A DNA stretch of 37,991 nt. Origin: Acidobacteriaceae bacterium. Its GTDB lineage: Bacteria; Acidobacteriota; Terriglobia; Terriglobales; Acidobacteriaceae. Below are positions 32,899 through 37,991 of the stretch, in pieces. Below the pieces are notes generated by a model. It made no database searches and was not told where the DNA came from. It saw only the letters and a list, made by a program, of their open reading frames with translations. Within the stretch, counting starts at the first letter, position 1; each line of letters begins with the position of its first letter. The translations under genes were made by a program, and so were the position numbers. The stretch spans positions 1-37,991 of the forward strand of contig JASHPD010000177.1 in NCBI GenBank assembly GCA_030038315.1, in the 5' to 3' direction.

Positions 32899-33166
32899 TC
32901 GTACCGCCAAATTCAAGCGCGACTACAAGCGGGAATTGAAAGGGCCGCATCGGGCCTATCTCGCGGAGCATTTTGCCGGAGCGGTAGCGGCTCTCGCCAA
33001 CGATGATCCGTTAGAAGCGCGCTTGTATGACCACGCTTTAACCGGCGATTGGCGGGGCTTTCGGGATTGTCATATCAGGCCCGATCTTGTGCTGATTTAT
33101 GCAAAGCCTGACTCTGAGACGTTGCAGCTCGTCCGCCTTGGATCGCATTCTGAACTAAGTTTGTAG
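32885..33166 (+). CDS. YafQ/RelE-family mRNA interferase toxin (altered active site)
   Basis: This 93-residue protein has the YafQ length and pattern: TAKFKRDYKR (7-16), DHALTGDWRGFRDCHI (49-64), RPDLVLIY (65-72) and LVRLGSHSEL (82-91). In E. coli YafQ the residues His50, His63, Asp67, Trp68, His87 and Phe91 are important for ribosome-dependent mRNA cleavage. His50, His63, Asp67 and the His of GSHSE are kept here; Trp68 is Leu and the terminal Phe is missing (ELSL). Activity may be reduced or changed. The ATG lies inside the antitoxin gene; GGAGG within the overlap is too close to serve this start, so coupling is likely. Confidence 0.88.
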   Translation: MRRIDRTAKFKRDYKRELKGPHRAYLAEHFAGAVAALANDDPLEARLYDHALTGDWRGFRDCHIRPDLVLIYAKPDSETLQLVRLGSHSELSL

Positions 33167-33296
33167 GGACTGCGCCCTGGCAATTCGGCCCGGCCGCCTG
33201 CGGATTTGCCCGGAACGTATCCCGGCGCCGGCATCCAAGCCCGGCGCGATGCCAGACTCAAAGGCAAAGCCTGCTTACTCTAACGGGATCATCCAG

Positions 33297-33324
33297 GATT
33301 CGAGCTTATTGATTCGAGCTTATC
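33297..33324. repeat. 14-bp tandem duplication GATTCGAGCTTATT/GATTCGAGCTTATC
   Basis: Two adjacent units match at 13 of 14 bases. Probably a small replication-slippage product; no function is suggested. Confidence 0.75.
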
Positions 33325-33420
33325 GCGCAGCTTGAATGCAGCTAGGCGTATTTTGCTCTTGCCCATCTGCCCCGGCCCGACGCCTCTCATCCTTTGCAAA
33401 ATGGCGTGGGAATGCAGCAA

Positions 33421-33452
33421 GGCCCGGTTCCTGACGGAACCGGGCCTTTTTT
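33421..33452 (+). terminator. Strong Rho-independent terminator
   Basis: GGCCCGGTTCC-TGAC-GGAACCGGGCC is an 11-bp perfect stem with a 4-nt loop followed by TTTTTT on the plus strand, ending the toxin-antitoxin transcript and lying just past the stop of the convergent giant gene. On the minus strand only TT follows. The stem core equals that of the hairpin at 17443. Confidence 0.85.
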
Positions 33453-33473
33453 GCTGCTCGGAGGAATGTTGGT

Positions 33474-36400
33474 TTAGTGAAGCAGGGAAGCGATGGACAG
33501 GTTTGTGTGCAGCGCCAGGGCGTGAGCGGCTGGCGCGCCCATCGGAAGCGGGTTGGCTTTCGCGGTGACGGGCGTGGCGGCTACCACGGTGAGAGTCAGT
33601 GTCTGGGTTTGGGTGACGCTGTTCTGGCCGGTCAGCGTGACTGTTACGGTGCTGGTGCCGGTGGGCGTGACCTGCGCGGGCTGCTGGGTGATGTTGCTGG
33701 TACAGCCGGAGAGCGCGGTCAGGCCGGAGAGCGCGAGCACCGCGAAGGCGATGGTCCAGAGCACACTGCGTTTCCTGTTGCTGAAGATTCCGCCTAAACC
33801 GAAAAGCAGGCTCGGAAAGAGGATGGCCAAGGCCAGCCCCGAACCGTGGCCAGCGCCGCGGCTCATGCCGTCGGCTTTAGCCTGCGTAGCGGCGGGTGAG
33901 AGGTTGGTGGCGATCGTCAGCGTGGTGCAGACGGTGGAGGCCGGCATGGACGCGGGCACGGTGCAGCTCGGCACGGAGGTGGGATTGCCGCCGAGGTTGA
34001 GCGTTGTCGGGTAGAAGGTGCAGTTGGAGTTTGCGGGCAGGCCGGAGCAGCTTAGCGTGACGGTTCCGGTGAGGCCGCCCTGCGGGGTGACGTAGAGCGT
34101 GGTCTGCGCCTGGCCGCCCTGCGGAATGCTGAGCGAGGTGGTTTGCGCGCTGACGATCATGCCCGGAGGGATGGGGTTGATGGTGAGCGCGACGGCCGCC
34201 GAGGTGGACGTGGCGTAGTTGGGGTCGCCGGAGTAGACAGCGGTGACGGAGTAGCCGGCGATGGCCAGGGAGCTTGTGGTAAAGGTAGCTGCGCCGGTGG
34301 CGCTCAGCGTGCCGGAGCCGAGGACCGTTCCGCCGGAGACGAAGTTCACGGAGCCGGTGGGCGTTCCGGTGGTGGAGGAGGTTACCTGCGCGGTGAAGGT
34401 GACCGGCTGGAGCTGGATTTGCGTGGTGGGCGAGATGGTGAGCGTGGTGGTGGTGGCCGCCTGCGCTACCGGGACGGAAAGTGTGGCGTTCGAGGATGCG
34501 TAGGTGTTGTCGCCGCTGTAGACTGCGCCGATGGTGTGGTTGCCGACGGGGAGGGTGATGGTGAGCGTGGCCTGGTCGGAAGCGCCGAGCGTGATGGCCG
34601 GCTGGCGCGTGCCGTCCACTGAGAAGACGATGGTTCCGGTGGGTGTGCCCGAGCCGGAGGTTGGGGCAACGGTGGCGGTGAAGGTGGCAGACTGGCCGTA
34701 GGTGAGCGCGCCGGTGGGGCTGGTTTGCGCGAGCGTGGTGGTAGTGGTGGCCAGCATCACGCCGTTGCCGGTGAGCTGGAGGCTGGCCGCGCCCTGATTC
34801 ACGGCGTTGCTGGCGAAGGCCAGTGTCTCTGCGAGCGCGCTCTGCGTGGCGGGATCGAAGGCGGCGGCGAGGGTGCAGTTGGCGCCGGCGGTTACGGTGC
34901 CGGAACCGGCACAGGCCGTTGTGGCGGAGGTGTCGAGGGTGAAGTCGGCGGTGTCTCCGGTGGCCGTATAAACGGGCGAGTTTGCGAAGGTCAGCGCGGC
35001 GTTGCCGAGATTGGCCAGCGTGGCCGTCTGCTCAGGCGTGGCAACGTTGAGGTTGCTGTTGCCGAAGGCGAGCAGGGCGCTGTTGCGGTTGTCCGCGATG
35101 AGGCGGTTGTTGGCGGTGTCGGCGACGTAGAGATTGCCCTGCGCGCTGGCGGCAATTCCCTGCGGGCTGCTGAGGAGCAGCTCGCTCGCGGCTCCGGTTC
35201 CGCCGCTGGAGCCGGCTGTGCCGCCCTGGCCGAGCAGCGTGGAGATGGTTCCGGTAGCGGAGCTGACGATGCGGACGGCGGCATTGCCGGTGTCGGCGAT
35301 GTAGAGGTCATCGGCGGCGTCGAGTGCGATAGCCGTGGGCGCGTTGAGCGAGGCCGAAGTGGCCGCGCCGCCGTCGCCGGTGAAGGTGGACTGGCCGTTG
35401 CCGGCAACGGCCGTCACGAGGCCGGTGGCGGGGCTCAGCTCGCGGATGATGTTGTCGCCCGTGTCCGCAACGAAGACGTTGTTGGCGGCGTCGAGTGCGA
35501 GGCCCGTGGGCGCGTTGAAGACGGTGGAAGCCGAGATCAGCGGGCAGCCGTCGCCGTAATTGTCAGTGGAAGCGGAGCAGGCCACGTTGGCGTTGGTTCC
35601 GGCGTGGAGGTTGATGGCTCCGGTGCTGGAGTCCACGCGGCGGATGGCGTTGTTGCCGGTGTCGGCGATGAAGAGATCGCCGTCGGTGGAGACGGCCACG
35701 CCGGAGGGCGATTTCAGGCTCGCCTGGGTTGCGGGACAACCATCGCCGAGCGTGTCATTGGCGGCGGCGCAGGCTGTGGTAGCTCCGCCGGCGTAGGTGG
35801 AGATGAGGCCGGTCACCGGATTGACGGCGCGGATGACGTTGTTTCCCGTGTCGGCAATGTAGAGGGCGCCGCTGGGGCTGACTGCGACGGCCTTCGGGGC
35901 GTTGAGCGTGGCGCTTGTGGCGGCCTTGCCGTTTCCGGAGTAGCCCGCCGTGCCGGTTCCGGCGATAACGGTCTGCGTGAGCGTGGAGGCGTTGATCTCG
36001 ATGACGCGGTTGTTTCCGGTGTCGGCGATGTAGAGGTTGCCCTGCGCGTCGAGCGCCGCGCCCTGCGAGGCCGAAAGCCCGCTGCCGAGCGTGCTCACGG
36101 TGCCGGGATCGACGGTCATCAGCGCGGCCTGGCCCGTGCCGCTCATCGGGTACGAAGCCAGCTCGGATTTGGCGCTGACAATGGCGAGCGGAGCGGCGCG
36201 CAGGCCGGGATAGAGCGCGTTGAAGGTGACCGCGACGGTGCAGTTGTCGGTGTTGTCGGTGGCTACGGTGCAGGCCGGCGTGCCGAGCGTGAAGTCACCC
36301 GCATTGGCGCCGAAGGCGATGCCGTTCGAGGCGGCCGGCGTGTCGTTGGCCGCGAAGTGGACCTCGACGGTCTGCGTGGCGGCGGTTCCGGCGGCCGTGG

Positions 36401-37742
36401 CCGGGAAGGCCAGGTTGCTTGCGGCCTCGCGGATGCGCGCGTCGCCGGGATCGGTGATGTAGAGGTTGTTGAGCGCATCGACGGCTACGCCCAGCACGCT
36501 TCCGCTCGCGTAGAGCAGCGCCTGCGTGGCCGGGCAGCCGTCGCCCAGCGTGTCGGTCGCGTTGCTGCAGACGGTGAATCCCGTGGATGAGCCGGAGTAG
36601 CCCCACTGGCCGGCGACCGGCGTAATGGTCTGCGCGGTGGGATCGTAGAGATAGATCACGTCTTCGCCGGAATCGGCGATGTAGACATTGCCCGCGGCAT
36701 CGGTGGCTACGGCGTTCGGGCCGCCGAGATAGGTTGAGGCCGCGGTTGCAGGGAAGGTCGGAGCCGAGGTTGGAGCCGACGAGATGGAGTGGTCGCCGGC
36801 GATGGTGGAGATGATGCTGCTGCCGGTGACCGCGCCGCCGGTAGCGGTGACTTTGCGGATGACCTTGTTGTCGTAGTCTGCGATGTAGAGATTGCCGGCG
36901 GGATCGAAGGCGAGGCCGATGGGCTCATCGAGCAGGACACCGGAGCTGTTGGCTGCGGAGCCGTCGCCGCCGTAGCCGGATTTTGAGGAGCCGTTTGTGG
37001 CGGTGCCGGTGTTGTAGCCCACCACGGTGTTGATGTCGCCGGTAGCGGCGCTCACTTCGCGGACGACGTTGTTGCCGGTGTCGGCGATCCAGACATTGCC
37101 CTGGCTGTCCACGGTGACGCCGCGCGGCTCGTTGAGCGCGGCTATGTCGGCCGGTCCGCCGTCGCCGCTGTATCCCTTGTTGTTGCCGCTGTTGCTCTTG
37201 CCGGAAGGCGAGCCGGCCAGCACGGTCATAATGCCGGTCTGCATGTTGACCTTGTGCACCAGGTAGGCGTCATAGTCGGCGATGTAGAGGTTGCCGGCGC
37301 TGTCCACGGCGATGCCGCGCGGCGTCTTGAGCGTGGTCTGCGTGGCGGCGATGCAGTTGTCGCCCTGCTCGTCGATGGCCGCGGCGCAGAGCGTGCTGCT
37401 GCTGCCGCCGCCGGCTACGACGCTGATGATGCCGGTGGCGGCGTTGATCTCGCGGACGTCGTTGTTGTCGGCGTCCACGATGAAGACGTTGCCCTGTCCA
37501 TCGACGGCCAGGTCACGCATATCCGTCGAGAGCTCGGCGGCTGTTGCCGGCCCGCCGTTGCCGGACGAGCCGTTGCTGCCGTTTCCCGCGATTGTCGAGA
37601 TCGTCGCGGGCAGCACGACCGGCGCCTGGGCGCGCGCCGATGGCGCCGCTGTGAGAGTTGCAAGGCCAACGCAGATGGCGAGTGTGAGCCGACCGGACAG
37701 GCATTTGCCCGCCTTCCGCGATCGGTCGAATCCTGTTTTCAT
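33474..37742 (-). CDS. Giant secreted NHL-repeat/Ig-like protein with C-terminal membrane hairpin
   Basis: I start at the ATG at 37742 (signal peptide KTGFDRSRKAGKC...LATLTAAPSARAQ), giving 1422 residues; the track start at 37871 lies upstream of the promoter. Two blocks of NHL repeats (about 40-490 and 590-870) carry the pattern GVAVDxxGNLYIADTGNNxIR, which folds as beta-propellers. Between and after them are anchor-type beta domains (about 495-590 and 880-990). Two Ig-like repeats follow (about 995-1190), then a SLSIPQGGQAQTTLYVTPQGG domain, two hydrophobic helices around FSNRKRSVLW, the lipobox-like TALSGC (Cys1347) and a beta tail with a short extra C terminus. Four Cys-bracketed GDGCPATQ-like inserts occur. 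No enzyme motif is seen. The promoter contains a perfect TGGTCNGACCA site. Confidence 0.88.
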   Translation of the reverse strand: MKTGFDRSRKAGKCLSGRLTLAICVGLATLTAAPSARAQAPVVLPATISTIAGNGSNGSSGNGGPATAAELSTDMRDLAVDGQGNVFIVDADNNDVREINAATGIISVVAGGGSSSTLCAAAIDEQGDNCIAATQTTLKTPRGIAVDSAGNLYIADYDAYLVHKVNMQTGIMTVLAGSPSGKSNSGNNKGYSGDGGPADIAALNEPRGVTVDSQGNVWIADTGNNVVREVSAATGDINTVVGYNTGTATNGSSKSGYGGDGSAANSSGVLLDEPIGLAFDPAGNLYIADYDNKVIRKVTATGGAVTGSSIISTIAGDHSISSAPTSAPTFPATAASTYLGGPNAVATDAAGNVYIADSGEDVIYLYDPTAQTITPVAGQWGYSGSSTGFTVCSNATDTLGDGCPATQALLYASGSVLGVAVDALNNLYITDPGDARIREAASNLAFPATAAGTAATQTVEVHFAANDTPAASNGIAFGANAGDFTLGTPACTVATDNTDNCTVAVTFNALYPGLRAAPLAIVSAKSELASYPMSGTGQAALMTVDPGTVSTLGSGLSASQGAALDAQGNLYIADTGNNRVIEINASTLTQTVIAGTGTAGYSGNGKAATSATLNAPKAVAVSPSGALYIADTGNNVIRAVNPVTGLISTYAGGATTACAAANDTLGDGCPATQASLKSPSGVAVSTDGDLFIADTGNNAIRRVDSSTGAINLHAGTNANVACSASTDNYGDGCPLISASTVFNAPTGLALDAANNVFVADTGDNIIRELSPATGLVTAVAGNGQSTFTGDGGAATSASLNAPTAIALDAADDLYIADTGNAAVRIVSSATGTISTLLGQGGTAGSSGGTGAASELLLSSPQGIAASAQGNLYVADTANNRLIADNRNSALLAFGNSNLNVATPEQTATLANLGNAALTFANSPVYTATGDTADFTLDTSATTACAGSGTVTAGANCTLAAAFDPATQSALAETLAFASNAVNQGAASLQLTGNGVMLATTTTTLAQTSPTGALTYGQSATFTATVAPTSGSGTPTGTIVFSVDGTRQPAITLGASDQATLTITLPVGNHTIGAVYSGDNTYASSNATLSVPVAQAATTTTLTISPTTQIQLQPVTFTAQVTSSTTGTPTGSVNFVSGGTVLGSGTLSATGAATFTTSSLAIAGYSVTAVYSGDPNYATSTSAAVALTINPIPPGMIVSAQTTSLSIPQGGQAQTTLYVTPQGGLTGTVTLSCSGLPANSNCTFYPTTLNLGGNPTSVPSCTVPASMPASTVCTTLTIATNLSPAATQAKADGMSRGAGHGSGLALAILFPSLLFGLGGIFSNRKRSVLWTIAFAVLALSGLTALSGCTSNITQQPAQVTPTGTSTVTVTLTGQNSVTQTQTLTLTVVAATPVTAKANPLPMGAPAAHALALHTNLSIASLLH

Positions 37743-37853
37743 TGTTTTGAAACTCCAATCAGGTTTTTCTCGCGGCTGGAATGCTGTGGGTTGCGCTTCC
37801 CGCGCGCCAAGGCACAAGTCCCCATCCGGGCAAGACTTCAAGACCGATGTACT

Positions 37854-37881
37854 CTTATATGGTCCGACCACTCGTTGTCAA
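37854..37881 (-). promoter_or_regulatory. Sigma70 promoter of the right-hand NHL/Ig gene
   Basis: On the minus strand TTGACA (37881-37876) and TATAAG (37859-37854) are 16 bp apart. The start would be near 37847, giving a leader of about 105 nt. An operator fills the spacer. Confidence 0.7.
37860..37870. promoter_or_regulatory. TGGTCCGACCA operator in the promoter spacer
   Basis: A perfect 11/11 palindrome apart from the centre base, exactly between the -35 and -10 boxes. Same type as the sites at 27566, 30511 and 30650. Confidence 0.65.
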
Positions 37882-37991
37882 GAAAGATTGCGGGTCGAAT
37901 CCTTTGCCTTTGCGCGGAAGATGGCGGAAATGGCGGCTTCAGACGCTCTTTCCTGGAAATTCAGGGTGGGCGGGAGCAATTTGCTTGACAG

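Larger units (their letters stand above)
33167..33473. other. 307-bp intergenic region with a tandem duplication and a terminator
   Basis: No coding sequence is supported. The left part is GC-rich with short CCCGG inverted words; the middle has a 14-bp tandem repeat; the right end has a strong hairpin with T6. Each is listed separately. Confidence 0.5.

Noticed and set aside
34725-36590. 621-aa plus-strand ORF over the right-hand NHL gene
   Set aside because: Low-complexity Gly/Val/Glu/Arg translation antisense to NHL repeats; no start signal.
37743-37871. N-terminal extension of the right-hand NHL protein to 37871
   Set aside because: It would begin upstream of the -10 box; the signal peptide starts at 37742.

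Overview
The window most likely comes from a chromosome of Acidobacteriota (class Terriglobia, Acidobacteriaceae-like). The pointers are high-GC coding DNA, very large secreted proteins mixing NHL, Ig-like and MBG repeats, a VWFA-related protein of the type described in Acidobacteria (TIGR03436), secreted DUF4965- and DUF5695-type hydrolases, and a GH28 polygalacturonase carrying Ig-like repeats. No rRNA, tRNA, CRISPR array, transposase or phage gene was recognised. This assignment is inference from protein families only.

Layout. (1) 1-4022, minus strand: a trans-4-hydroxyproline catabolic operon, read as proline-racemase-type epimerase -> FAD D-hydroxyproline oxidoreductase -> DapA-like deaminase -> ketoglutarate-semialdehyde dehydrogenase (cut by the window edge). 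Two of the junctions are ATGA overlaps. (2) 4.2-12.6 kb: a secreted DUF5695-like protein (+), then a minus-strand run of S9/DPP-IV peptidase, aldo/keto reductase and a DUF4965 'glutaminase-like' secreted protein. (3) 12.7-17.3 kb: hemL, a small MNT-type nucleotidyltransferase, an AT-rich insert-like stretch with an unrecognised helical protein and a small secreted protein, a polysaccharide deacetylase and panB. (4) 17.7-22.1 kb: gamma-glutamyltransferase and an archaeal-type valyl-tRNA synthetase. (5) 22.3-37.9 kb: two giant NHL/Ig proteins, a polygalacturonase fused to Ig-like repeats and a VWFA-related secreted protein, interrupted by a DinJ/YafQ-like toxin-antitoxin pair.

The most interesting signal is in region 5. 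Each of the four large secreted-protein genes has a copy of the 11-bp palindrome TGGTCNGACCA (10/11 or 11/11) placed on or beside a recognisable promoter. That spacing fits a repressor of the FadR/FCD branch of the GntR family. Three of the four proteins also end in the same architecture: an Ig-like domain interrupted by two hydrophobic helices with a basic turn, a lipobox-like [L][ST][GA]C, and a final beta-rich tail. The two NHL proteins share Cys-bracketed GDGCPATQ inserts. Together this looks like a co-regulated, membrane-anchored surface module around pectin breakdown; the regulator itself is not in the window.

Smaller observations: a 159-bp segment bounded by 13-bp perfect inverted repeats (MITE-like), two copies of a CCCACG/CGTGGG palindrome, several genes whose -10 box lies so close to the start codon that the mRNA would be nearly leaderless, and a YafQ-like toxin lacking the tryptophan next to the catalytic Asp. 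Many start codons in the ORF track were moved to internal ATG/GTG/TTG codons on the basis of ribosome binding sites, signal peptides or overlap with promoters.
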